From the NCBI GenBank assembly GCA_012842495.1, contig DUSS01000004.1:210508-274507 (forward strand): a stretch of DNA of 64,000 nt, written 5' to 3'. Made by a program: the position numbers and the translations under genes. Position 1 is the stretch's first letter. Each line of letters opens with the position of its first letter. Source of the stretch: Candidatus Fermentithermobacillaceae bacterium. Lineage in GTDB: Bacteria; Bacillota; Sulfobacillia; Fermentithermobacillales; DUSS01. The notes under the pieces are model-generated. The model worked only from the letters and a program-made list of their open reading frames with translations. It did not search any database and had not been told where the DNA came from. Positions 9,701-16,129 of this stretch are shown piece by piece.

Positions 9701-10176
9701 AGCCGGGCGATTTCGTCCATCACCTTCCTGGTGCTGGTGACGCAGACCGCGTTAATCACCCAGAAAGGCTTGAACTCGTCTACCTCCCCGTCCTTGCTCC
9801 ACTTTTCGAGCATCCCGAGGAGGCGAGCCTGCGACCGCGCAGCAGTTTCCCGGAGGGCCCTCACCACAGCCGCTCTCCCCGCGACCTGCAACGGCCTGCC
9901 CCGCAAACCGTTGGCCGCAGCTTTCCCGATGGCCGCATCGCGCGCCCCATAGAGGTCAGCTTCCTCCCAGAGCCGCACGATGTACGTGGCCTTTTCGCTG
10001 GTGGAAAAGGCCTCTAACAGTGATTCACCGACTGTCGCCGTCTTTGTGGCGTGAACTCCCGGCGGGGTCCGTGAGACGGCCGGTCCTTTTTGCGGCGAAG
10101 TCGCGGCCAGGGCGGGCGAACCGAAGACCCCGAGGAGCATAGCGAGGACTAATGCTAGACTGAGAAAACGCCTCAT
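3775..10176 (-). CDS. Secreted multidomain subtilisin (S8) with three SLH domains
   Basis: A 2133-residue exported serine protease anchored to the cell surface. The start is the ATG at 10174-10176, seven bases after GGAAAGGAG, giving a classic signal peptide (MRRFLSLALVLAMLLG then ALA-A). An upstream in-frame ATG at 10236 lacks a site. From this start the catalytic triad is D230 (NLDTGVDWEHP), H278 (HGHGTHTMG) and S453 (GTSMACPHVVG), with the oxyanion Asn in NNSWGG; an inhibitor-like prodomain precedes it. Downstream come two MAM/immune-inhibitor-A-like beta domains (both with NDCWQ and SGPG.AHSG), a fibronectin III domain, two carboxypeptidase-regulatory-like domains, bacterial Ig-like repeats, a He_PIG-type Ig domain and three C-terminal SLH domains (DVPGHWAEEFI and two more). 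Probably extracellular protein degradation for peptide feeding. Confidence 0.93.
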   Translation of the reverse strand: MRRFLSLALVLAMLLGVFGSPALAATSPQKGPAVSRTPPGVHATKTATVGESLLEAFSTSEKATYIVRLWEEADLYGARDAAIGKAAANGLRGRPLQVAGRAAVVRALRETAARSQARLLGMLEKWSKDGEVDEFKPFWVINAVCVTSTRKVMDEIARLPEVKELFLNEKVDLIDNVSEAPAAGAASGGSTSDAPEVGAETIEWNVQMVEAPAVWGLGYDGTGVVVANLDTGVDWEHPALMRKWRGYDPETGHPGELAIFSWFDAVNGEPLPYDDHGHGTHTMGTICGSDEEGMNQIGVAPGAKWIAAKVLGADGSGWSDDIIAAGQWLVAPTDAQGVPHPEYAPDAVNNSWGGPPVADDWFRDIVRVWRAAGIFPSFSAGNRGPGSGTIGCPANYPESFAVGAVDRNGNLAGFSSRGPSAYGEIKPEVVAPGVGVRSSVPGGGYEGGWSGTSMACPHVVGVVALLLSADPSLSVDELEEIITQTATPMETPEYPGRPNNGFGWGLVNAMSAVSEVLGAGTVQGRVLTAGDDLEAPVAEHEPVPYAYEGFDVPVTVHVSDNVSVVSVEVFARRCGEEYFTYIPLQRVAGDHRDGVYGGVMPWFLFVAGVNAEYFVRVRDYGGNVAELPADGGLFHVPVRTGEEPGYEEDFEGSVAPVGWNHSGTNDCWQWGIPTSGPGAAHSGEKLFATNLSGPYPNRANCYLLMPPLDLTGVTQAYLRFWHWYDLETGYDYGDVYVFTDGEDWDHVAEFTGTSGGWKKEMIDLSAYAGNVVYLLFNLWTDGSVQKAGWYIDDVRLIGPDDEPPAAPTGLGAEITGLGDVRLTWLPGTEDDLAGYTVYRKVYGEEVFSVIGYTPSAMFTDSSPARGVENAYRVTAVDLWGNESEPSGEVVAIPPAPTIVYSTDFESGEQGWTHGGTNDCWQLGTPTSGPGSAHSGWNVWATNLAGNYPNNMDAWLASPTVDLTVYANPILTFWHWYEIETNYDKGFVEISSDGGTTWTTVAQFSHSSAGKIWAQAVVDLSAYGGQVIQVRFRLKSDSSVAKLGWYVDDFRIQAMPSGASVGAGIVASGQDEVSASAPGKPKPDKRGPLFSWDDVRTGTPDDYRKVLRDEPVRAESLPLDAVVSIEETGRSTRTDPATGAYTLRHIAGDWTLRAWSYGYYPVTEPVTIRDDGVTEVNFVLEPVPRSAIAGTVVDRNTGEPISGAEVCLVEDPMVPPVLTGENGQFVLECFIGEYTLHVSAPTYYPADVPVTVVAGEPTVVAVQLKPFVGYPGELIYDDGTAENAWAYYDPGNGWAVRMTPEGGSAMLTSVSFRFWDTTWPSPGGTAFKWAIFDSSGPDGSPGNVVAGPFDAQAKRDGSWTVIDCRDLGIVVNGDFYVAYLQAVPYPNCPGLATDESGPWYGRSWSFVGGSWEPRPEDEGNTMIRASVMYAVAAPVITSPADGAVTNQTEIVVKGLTSPNVEVRLYEGDAEVGRTTADAGGIFEIPVTLSKETSVFTAIAFAGDRWTDPSAPVTVYLDQVAPVITVTSPEDDFVTNRDAVVVEGSVSDKYLDVLTVNGEVVEVVDGAFRTRVLLGEEDGPYTITLVASDKAGNSTEVVRGVTKDTVAPEITGLVPAEDIEVLPGDELAVSFRSETGLAFAGFQIVLPAGAQEVQSFTAMTEDPENPGLYTGVWAVPAGLVVDEAAVQFRAVDAAGNDAEALAPGRITVLQLEPLVITTGSLSQGRVGDAYNQTLAAKGGRAPYTWAVVQGSLPAGLTLDAGTGTISGTPATAGTSTFTITVADSLGTEATKGFSITIAQKSSGGAPGGGTPPSEVPIAAPPAPVSSAQGLISVESGGKVGDEKLGFVLSAEPSSVRGNTEVRVERKTEPAGAPVVPGTVFEARAASHGQPVTRFVKPVTIVIHFKPSDVPAGVGASQLFVAAYSDKLGKWVAVPTTVDMEAGAATGKTTHLTTFALVAMPAMRTLGDVPGHWAEEFIVALQSLSIISGRPDGTFKPNDVVTRAEFVTLVGSAMGLTPVDASGTPLTDIAGHWAAGYIEACRQAGLLMETGGLFRPDEAITRAEMVVVLGRAMKVNPFDAHTGFQDDALIPAWARGYVGVLRNMGIISGKPGNVFEPFGTGTRAESAKIVWEILMR

Positions 10177-10562
10177 CTTTTCTCTCCTTTCCACCAGACT
10201 TCGCTGACTTCGCTGACGCCCTTGCCGGATCCGCAAGAGGCGCCTATCTGACTGAGCTGCAAGAGTGCTTGCCGAAACACCCCTCCTTCCCGGTAGGTCT
10301 AGAGCCGGAAGGAGCCTCGCAAAACAGCGCGGGTCCGGCCCTCCCCAGGCGTTTCACGAGGCGGGCCCGGGGCATCCAGACGCTGCCTTCCCCCGGTTGG
10401 CTCCCCGTGCGCTTGCTGCTGACCCAACTTCACACCCCGCATTCAAGGGGCAGGATGGGCCAGCGGCGCCGGCTCTAGCCATCGCTACCACTATATACCA
10501 TTCATGAGGCAAGTCCTTGTAGAATCCTGCAAATCGTTCGACAATAATTGCAATTTGAAGGC

Positions 10563-10587
10563 AAAAAAGCACGCTTTGAGTCGTGCT
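10563..10587 (-). terminator. Intrinsic terminator downstream of hepT
   Basis: On the minus strand AGCACG (10582-10587) pairs with CGTGCT (10568-10573) around an eight-base loop and is followed by TTTTTTGCC. It lies 205 bases after the hepT stop and upstream of the protease gene, so it probably ends the mntA-hepT transcript. Confidence 0.65.
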
Positions 10588-10760
10588 AGGGGCATAGATT
10601 GAGGGAAGGCAGTTGAGTCGCCTGAGGACAGACCCCGGGCACAAGTTTCAAAGGTCCCGCTTGTTCGACACGGCTGGAACTTAACTGCAGCGGGTGAACA
10701 TTTTTTGGGAGCAAATCAGATACTATGACGAGAACCGTCGAAGGACATATAATTCGCGGT

Positions 10761-10792
10761 AGGGGCCACGGCTTAGAACCGTCAGAGCCCCT
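10761..10792 (-). other. Hairpin immediately after hepT stop
   Basis: AGGGGC (10761-10766) pairs with GCCCCT (10787-10792), with an inner ACGG/CCGT stem. It abuts the hepT stop codon. There is no T tract on either side, so it is more likely an mRNA-stabilising 3' hairpin than a terminator. Confidence 0.4.
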
Positions 10793-11212
10793 TCATTCTT
10801 TGAGGTAGTCCAGTACCGCATCGATATATCTGCCGTACATCTCCAATGTCTGACCGATGCTCTGGAACACTATTACATCGTCAATTACTTCATACTCATG
10901 GACAATAATGTTCCGTTCGCCAGCCGATGGAGCAATCTCGCAGGCAAGTTCCTGAGTTAGAACGCCCAATTTCGCGACTTCGATGAAGGAAGTGTATGCA
11001 TCACTGGGCGCAGGTTTGCCTGCACCTACCACAATATGGGTATTGATGTCCACGGCGACGTCTACGATCAACTGAATTAGTCTTTCGACGACCCTCTTGT
11101 TCCGGAAGTCACCAAGATATTCCTCGAGGCTGATCCCCCGCATAGCTTCGAGTTCGTCCAAATACTCGGATAGCTTCTGTAACTTGCGCTTAATCACAAG
11201 AGTGTCGACCAT
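10793..11212 (-). CDS. hepT: HepT-like HEPN toxin (DUF86)
   Basis: Predicted HEPN ribonuclease toxin of a MntA/HepT type VII system. The all-helical protein of about 139 residues carries the RX4HXY motif RNIIVHEY (R100, H105, Y107 from the ATG start). In characterised systems the tyrosine is AMPylated by the partner MntA, which silences the RNase. Its 5' end overlaps mntA by 23 bases, so the two are coupled. The ATG at 11210-11212 lies eight bases behind AAAGGAG; a GTG directly before it is the alternative. Confidence 0.85.
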   Translation of the reverse strand: MVDTLVIKRKLQKLSEYLDELEAMRGISLEEYLGDFRNKRVVERLIQLIVDVAVDINTHIVVGAGKPAPSDAYTSFIEVAKLGVLTQELACEIAPSAGERNIIVHEYEVIDDVIVFQSIGQTLEMYGRYIDAVLDYLKE

Positions 11213-11654
11213 CACGCCTTCTCCTTTCGGCAGCCTGCCTTAAGTACCGGTCCGTAGCGCGGTAGAAGACCATCGAGTCCTCATGCTGTCTTACTGCGAG
11301 GGAACAAAAGCTGGAAAACAACCCTGGAGTCTCTTGGTAAACCGGCTTGCCGGTCCTGGCCACCTGGAACTTTAGCAACGGGTTTGCATGATTGAGGATG
11401 ATCAGGTCAACATCGGTCGACTTAATGTAGCTAATTAGCTCTCTCATGAACTCCCTTCGCTCGCGGGCGAGAGACAACAAGTCATCCGGGCGGCTCTTAT
11501 CTCTCATGAGCACAGCCAGGTCTACGTCGCTTGCCTCCGTTGCCCGTCCGGTAGCTTGCGATCCAAACAGCACAGCCAGGGAAACTCCATGCTGCTTGCA
11601 TAAGTCAGCAAAGACAGGGCTCTTGAGAAGGTTCAACACGTCTTTAGCGTTCAT
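11190..11654 (-). CDS. mntA: MntA-like antitoxin nucleotidyltransferase
   Basis: Minimal nucleotidyltransferase (MNT fold, 154 residues) expected to AMPylate and neutralise the downstream HepT. The signature is complete: G31-S32 in LFGSQATG, then D43 and D45 in ASDVDLAVL, with a further acidic strand in STDVDLIIL. It is first in the pair, overlaps hepT, and has its own promoter about 20 bases upstream. A plain housekeeping nucleotidyltransferase is unlikely given the HEPN partner. Confidence 0.87.
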   Translation of the reverse strand: MNAKDVLNLLKSPVFADLCKQHGVSLAVLFGSQATGRATEASDVDLAVLMRDKSRPDDLLSLARERREFMRELISYIKSTDVDLIILNHANPLLKFQVARTGKPVYQETPGLFSSFCSLAVRQHEDSMVFYRATDRYLRQAAERRRRDGRHSCD

Positions 11655-11679
11655 TGTGTCCTACCTTTCTTGTAACCTT

Positions 11680-11708
11680 ATCCTAGATTTTACCTGCGGA
11701 CGTCTCAA
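11680..11708 (-). promoter_or_regulatory. Promoter of mntA-hepT
   Basis: Minus-strand TTGAGA (11703-11708) and TAGGAT (11680-11685) with a 17-base spacer. Transcription would begin near 11673, about 20 bases before the mntA ATG, with GAAAGGTAGG as ribosome site. Confidence 0.6.
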
Positions 11709-11781
11709 CGGGCAATGATACTCGTTTTATTAGATCACGCCAGATCAGTGCTCGTTTCAGGTCAACCGCGCCCGGTTCGGT

Positions 11782-12774
11782 TCAAGTCCCAAGCGGCGTA
11801 TCCCGCAGGAAACTATCTATCTCTTCCCTCAAGGGCATGGATGTCTGAGCACCGGGCTTGGTCACCGAAAGAGCTGCCGTTGCACTGGCAAACCGCATGG
11901 CCTCGTCCCAGGCCTTGCCCTCGCACAGAGCCACCGCCAGACCCCCGGCGAACGCGTCCCCGGCAGCGGTGGTGTCCACAACGGGAACGGAAAAGGCGGG
12001 AAACCGCCGGAAGATCACATCACCCGAGGAGTTTCTGTACGCCGACACAGCTCCCCGCGAACCCATCTTCACGACGACCCATCGCGGACCTTTGTTCAGC
12101 AAAGCGGCCGCCGCTGTCTCGGCCTCGGGGAAATCTGAGATCTCACGGCCGGTCAGAAAAGCTGCCTCATGCTCGTTAGGGGTGATCACGTCCACAGATG
12201 CCCAAAGGCTTTCCGGTATCTCCATCGCGGGCGCTGGATCTAGGATCACTTTAACCCCCATGGCCGACGCGGTCCTGGCGGCAATCTCTACGGTTTCCAT
12301 GGGAATTTCCAGCTGAAGCATCAAGACCTTCGCCGTTCCCAGAAGCGGCCGCATGCGCTCGACATCTTCTGCGGAGCACCGCCCGTTGGCGCCAGGGATT
12401 ATAATGATGGAGTTTTGACCGGCATCGTCCACCGTGATAAAAGCGGAACCGGTCTCGATCCCGGGAGTGACTTCAACCAGGCGCGCATCGACTCCAGCGT
12501 CTTTAAGGCTCCTCAACAGGATGTCTTTAAAGGCGTCATCTCCCACCCTACCGGCCATGACGACCCGCCCGCCGGCCCGGGCGGCGGCTACCGCCTGGTT
12601 TGCCCCCTTCCCTCCCGGAAAGAGCTGAAATCCCAAGCCTTTAACGGTCTCGCCCACCCTGGGGCGGACCGATGTCCTCACGACGAAGTCCACGTTCAAA
12701 CTGCCGAAGACTACTATGTCACCGCCCGCGGGCGAGCGCTCTACACCCGGCGACGCCGTATCTCGCAATGCCAT
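11782..12774 (-). CDS. rbsK: Ribokinase
   Basis: PfkB-family sugar kinase, most like ribokinase, which makes ribose 5-phosphate from ribose and ATP. It shows the N-terminal GSLNVDF strand, the sugar-binding FPGGKGANQAVAAARAG, GRVGDDAFK, and the C-terminal DTTAAGDAFAGGLA with the catalytic Asp. No ribose transporter is adjacent, so the substrate could be another pentose or a nucleoside. The start is uncertain: I chose the ATG at 12772-12774, 17 residues before the first strand. The frame stays open to an ATG at 12909, overlapping the dipeptidase gene by 34 bases, but that extension is unlike the family and neither start has a good ribosome site. Confidence 0.85.
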   Translation of the reverse strand: MALRDTASPGVERSPAGGDIVVFGSLNVDFVVRTSVRPRVGETVKGLGFQLFPGGKGANQAVAAARAGGRVVMAGRVGDDAFKDILLRSLKDAGVDARLVEVTPGIETGSAFITVDDAGQNSIIIIPGANGRCSAEDVERMRPLLGTAKVLMLQLEIPMETVEIAARTASAMGVKVILDPAPAMEIPESLWASVDVITPNEHEAAFLTGREISDFPEAETAAAALLNKGPRWVVVKMGSRGAVSAYRNSSGDVIFRRFPAFSVPVVDTTAAGDAFAGGLAVALCEGKAWDEAMRFASATAALSVTKPGAQTSMPLREEIDSFLRDTPLGT

Positions 12775-12875
12775 ACCGGGCCGCACTACCTCCGCCTCTG
12801 CCTCCTGAGTCCGGGCTCCACCTAGCGATGCCACCCTCGCGCCCGCTCCATCCGGCTCCGCTCCATCTCGCCGAG

Positions 12876-14219
12876 CTACGTACGGTGGGAAGCGGCGAGT
12901 TCGCTCCATAGTTCCGGGAGCCCTCTCCTCAACTTATCCAGCTCGTCCAGCCTGTAAAACTCGTTGGGGCTGTGGACGTTCTCGTCCGGGCTGGATGTAG
13001 CGAAAAACACCAGGTAGGAACCGAGTAGATCCAGGAAGGTGCGGGCTATCGGAAGCGTCCCGCCCAGGCGCACCTCCACCGGCTGCCTGCCGTATAGTTT
13101 CGTAAGCACCCTCGACAGCACGGGGAGAGCCGGGTGGTCACCGGGAACTACGTAGGGCCGGGAATTGCCCGGAAACACCGTGGTTTCCACCGTCACCCCA
13201 CGGGGGGCACACCGCCGGACGTGAGCCTCCAGGATACGGGCTATCTCATCGGGCTCCTGGTCCGGCACGAGCCGGCATGTGATCTTGCAGGACGCTTTTG
13301 ACGGGATGATGGTTTTCACGCCTTCGCCCTGGAAGCCGCCCCAGATGCCGCTGCAATCTAGAGTCGGCCTTGACCAAAGCCTTTCCAAGACCGTATATCC
13401 GGGTTCTCCAAAAAGTGCCGGCACTCCGACGGAAGCCCGGTACTCCTCCTCGTCGAAGGGCACCTGGGCGAAGGATTTCCGCTCGGACTCGGAAATATCC
13501 CGGACGTTATCGTAAAAGCCGTCCACCGTAATCCGCCCGTCTTCATCTTTCATGCTGGCCACGATCTGGCACAAGGCATTTACCGGATTGTTTATCGCGC
13601 CCCCGTGACCGCCCGAATGGACGTCAGTTCGAGGGCCCTTCACGTCGATTTGAATGGCTACGAGGCCTCGCGAACCGGTGGTGAGGGAGGGTATCTCCCT
13701 CGTGAACATGCCTCCGTCCACCGAAACCACCAGGTCGCAGGCAAACAGGTCTTTTTCTTTTACCAGAAGATCCTTGAGATTCGGGCTACCTATTTCCTCT
13801 TCTCCTTCGAAGAGGAACTTGAGATTCACGGGAGGCCCGCCCGCTTTGACAACGTCTTCGGTAGCCAGGATCGCCCCGTAAACGCCCCCTTTGTCGTCGG
13901 CAGCACCTCTTGCGTAAACCCGGTCTTCCTTGACCACGGGTTCGAAGGGCGGCGAGTTCCATTCCTCCAGCGGGTCCGGTGGCTGCGTGTCGTAATGACC
14001 GTAAATGAGCACAGCCGGAGCATGTGGTGAACGGGAGAGCACTTGCCCGAAGACAACGGGATGACCCGCGGTCTTAAGGATGCGGACTTCGCGGACACCT
14101 GCCCGTTCCATCCGGCGGGCAAGCCACGATGCCGCTCTTTCGACGTCGGCTTTGTGCTTGGATAAAGCGCTCACACTCGGAATCGACAGGAACTCGAGGA
14201 AATCGGAGATGTAGTCCAA
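12876..14219 (-). CDS. M20-family dipeptidase
   Basis: Zinc peptidase of the M20 (ArgE/DapE/carnosinase-like) group, probably cleaving dipeptides in the cytoplasm. Metal ligands are visible in order: His of GHYDTQPPD, Asp of ARGAADDKGG, the Glu pair of EGEEEIGS, Asp of VVSVDGG, and the late His in DENVHSPNEF. The usual dimerisation insert lies in the middle. The start is a TTG with only a weak AGGTG site, because in-frame stops lie just upstream (see findings). It follows murJ by 132 bases and probably shares its transcript. Confidence 0.88.
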   Translation of the reverse strand: MDYISDFLEFLSIPSVSALSKHKADVERAASWLARRMERAGVREVRILKTAGHPVVFGQVLSRSPHAPAVLIYGHYDTQPPDPLEEWNSPPFEPVVKEDRVYARGAADDKGGVYGAILATEDVVKAGGPPVNLKFLFEGEEEIGSPNLKDLLVKEKDLFACDLVVSVDGGMFTREIPSLTTGSRGLVAIQIDVKGPRTDVHSGGHGGAINNPVNALCQIVASMKDEDGRITVDGFYDNVRDISESERKSFAQVPFDEEEYRASVGVPALFGEPGYTVLERLWSRPTLDCSGIWGGFQGEGVKTIIPSKASCKITCRLVPDQEPDEIARILEAHVRRCAPRGVTVETTVFPGNSRPYVVPGDHPALPVLSRVLTKLYGRQPVEVRLGGTLPIARTFLDLLGSYLVFFATSSPDENVHSPNEFYRLDELDKLRRGLPELWSELAASHRT

Positions 14220-14351
14220 CTCGCTGCACCTGGTTCACATACCTGGCCGCTCGCTTTACCGCCGGGGCCAGGTATCTTCGGGAACCAAGGGCACACCTCC
14301 TTTCTTATTTCGTGATTTCTTCGTAATCCAAGTAACCGGTATTCCTTTTAA

Positions 14352-15944
14352 CTAGCTGTTAGACGGCTTGCCTTGGGATTCCTCCGTCGCACGCACCCGT
14401 CTCACCCGCAATCTCCTCAGAGCGGCGCTGGTCAGCGTTTTCATCTCCTCTATCTTCAAAACGTACGCCGCGAGGAAATACACAAGAGCTCCGCCGCCCA
14501 CAACGATTGCGGTGTTCCTGAGATCCGTCATGAGGGGCACACCACCGTAGTAGTACCCGGTAACCTTGGCCGTCAAGTAACAGTAAACTCCCATCGCCCC
14601 GGAAGCTCCGAGGATCTTTGCGATCCCCAGAGCTAAAGGCCTCATCCTGAATCCGCCTATCCGTCGCCACACCATGTAAAGGCCGGCCGCCATGAGAGCC
14701 CACTGGGCGACGCTGTTCCCCACACCCAGGCCGATGTATCCTAGGGGCTTAACGAGCAGCGTATCGATGAAAATGTTGAGAACTGAGCTTCCGATCCCCA
14801 GGAGGACCGGCACCAAAGTTTGCTGTGTCGAATAAAACGCGACGTTGATGACCTGAACACCCGACATGCCTACTACGGCGGGCGCAAACGCCATCAACAC
14901 CGACGCGGTGAGAGCGGTATGAGCGGGAGTAAACTTCCCCCTCTCGTAAATCACCCGGATTATCGGGTTGGCCAGGAGAAGAAATCCCACCACCGACGGA
15001 ACTATGATGAATTGTACATACCGGAATCCCGATATGAACGTGGACGAGAACTCCGCCTTGTCTTCTTTGGCCCACAAGGACGAGAGGGTGGGGTAGATGA
15101 CCGTGACAACAGCCGCGGTAAACAGCCCGACGGGCAGCTGCCTCACCGTATCGGTAAACCGGATGGCCGCAACCACACCTTCCGGCAGGTAAGAAGCAAG
15201 ACCGCGTTCGACCAGGAGGTACAGCTGAGAGGCCAGCGTAGCAAGGGCCAACGGGCCGGCCAGCCGGAAAACCTTCCGGGTCCCCTCGTCGAGCTCAAAA
15301 GACACTCTCAACTGCGGCCGTTCCTTGATGAGCCGGATGAGCTGTATGACGACAACACCTGCATACCCGCCGACCGTTCCTACAGCCAGAGACCACAATC
15401 CAAACGTGGGTGCAAGGAGGGCGACGGAAGCGGCGATCGCCAGGTTCTGAACGAGAAGGGAAGCGGCAGGTACCGCAAACTCCTGATAGGAATTGAGAAC
15501 AGCCTTCAGTAAAGCCCCCAGGTAGACAAGGGCGGCTGCAGGCAGAAAAATCCTTGTAAGGAACACGGTGTCATCAAACCGCTCTCCGGCGTATCCGGGA
15601 GCTACCAGGCGCACGATGGCCGGCGCAGGACCAATCGACAACACCCCTATCGCCAGCACCGCCAGGACCGATATGGTGAACACCGAAGATGCCATTCGCC
15701 AAGCTTTTTCCCTCTGTTCCGAGGCTAAATAGCCGGCGAAAACCGGAAGGAAAGCTACCTGCACGGTCTGGACGATCCCCGTAAGGTAGTTCGGGATAAG
15801 CATTGCCATTGCGTAGGCGTCAGTTCTCCCCGTCGCGCCGAAAAACATCGCCACCAATTGTTCGCGGAAGAAACCGACCACCTTGGCCACGACCGTGATG
15901 ACCATGACGACGAAGGCCGCTTCCGCCATCCCCTTCCTGGACAT
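14352..15944 (-). CDS. murJ: Lipid II flippase MurJ
   Basis: Integral membrane protein of the MviN/MurJ (MOP exporter) family, which moves lipid-linked peptidoglycan precursor across the membrane. The 530-residue length and about 14 hydrophobic segments fit. Family motifs include the N-terminal VAKVVGFFREQLVAMFFG, NYLTGIVQTVQVAFLPVFA and the central RFTDTVRQLPVGLFTAAVVTVIYPTLSSLW. The start is the ATG at 15942-15944 with a weak AGG site. Neighbouring genes for surface acyl transfer suggest a cell-envelope region. Confidence 0.92.
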   Translation of the reverse strand: MSRKGMAEAAFVVMVITVVAKVVGFFREQLVAMFFGATGRTDAYAMAMLIPNYLTGIVQTVQVAFLPVFAGYLASEQREKAWRMASSVFTISVLAVLAIGVLSIGPAPAIVRLVAPGYAGERFDDTVFLTRIFLPAAALVYLGALLKAVLNSYQEFAVPAASLLVQNLAIAASVALLAPTFGLWSLAVGTVGGYAGVVVIQLIRLIKERPQLRVSFELDEGTRKVFRLAGPLALATLASQLYLLVERGLASYLPEGVVAAIRFTDTVRQLPVGLFTAAVVTVIYPTLSSLWAKEDKAEFSSTFISGFRYVQFIIVPSVVGFLLLANPIIRVIYERGKFTPAHTALTASVLMAFAPAVVGMSGVQVINVAFYSTQQTLVPVLLGIGSSVLNIFIDTLLVKPLGYIGLGVGNSVAQWALMAAGLYMVWRRIGGFRMRPLALGIAKILGASGAMGVYCYLTAKVTGYYYGGVPLMTDLRNTAIVVGGGALVYFLAAYVLKIEEMKTLTSAALRRLRVRRVRATEESQGKPSNS

Positions 15945-16033
15945 CGGTTCGACCTGGTTGCAAAGCCCGACTGTTTACGCCCGGCAAACATGGGCCCGGA
16001 CCAGGTCTTCGCCTCCTTTCAGACATCTGATTT

Positions 16034-16058
16034 GCCCCGGCAGGCACCGCCGCGGGGC
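16034..16058 (+). other. GC-rich hairpin between MBOAT gene and murJ
   Basis: GCCCCG (16034-16039) pairs with CGGGGC (16053-16058); TTTGTTAT follows on the plus strand. Both flanking genes run on the minus strand, where there is no T tract, so its role is unclear. It may stabilise the 3' end of the MBOAT transcript. Confidence 0.3.
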
Positions 16059-16129
16059 TTTGTTATCCGGTTCCCATCGCACTAGCCCCGGTCTGTATCC
16101 ATACCCCGCCGGTACCTCTCTGGCCCCAC

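Larger units (their letters stand above)
10177..10792. other. 616-bp intergenic region upstream of the S8 protease
   Basis: No convincing gene on either strand. The part proximal to the protease (about 10200-10500) is very GC-rich and on the minus strand contains several short G- and C-tracts that could fold, so a structured 5' leader is possible. I could not match it to a known riboswitch class. The distal part is AT-richer and holds the terminator at 10563-10587 and a hairpin at 10761-10792. A minus-strand TATAGT (10490-10495) could be a -10 but no good -35 accompanies it. Confidence 0.5.

Noticed and set aside
10340..10420. c-di-GMP-I or c-di-AMP riboswitch in the protease leader
   Set aside because: Some short G-rich strings resemble pieces of the conserved cores, but the required ordered motifs are not present by eye.
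16034..16058. Terminator of the MBOAT gene
   Set aside because: The T-rich side is on the plus strand while the gene is on the minus strand, so I list it only as a hairpin.
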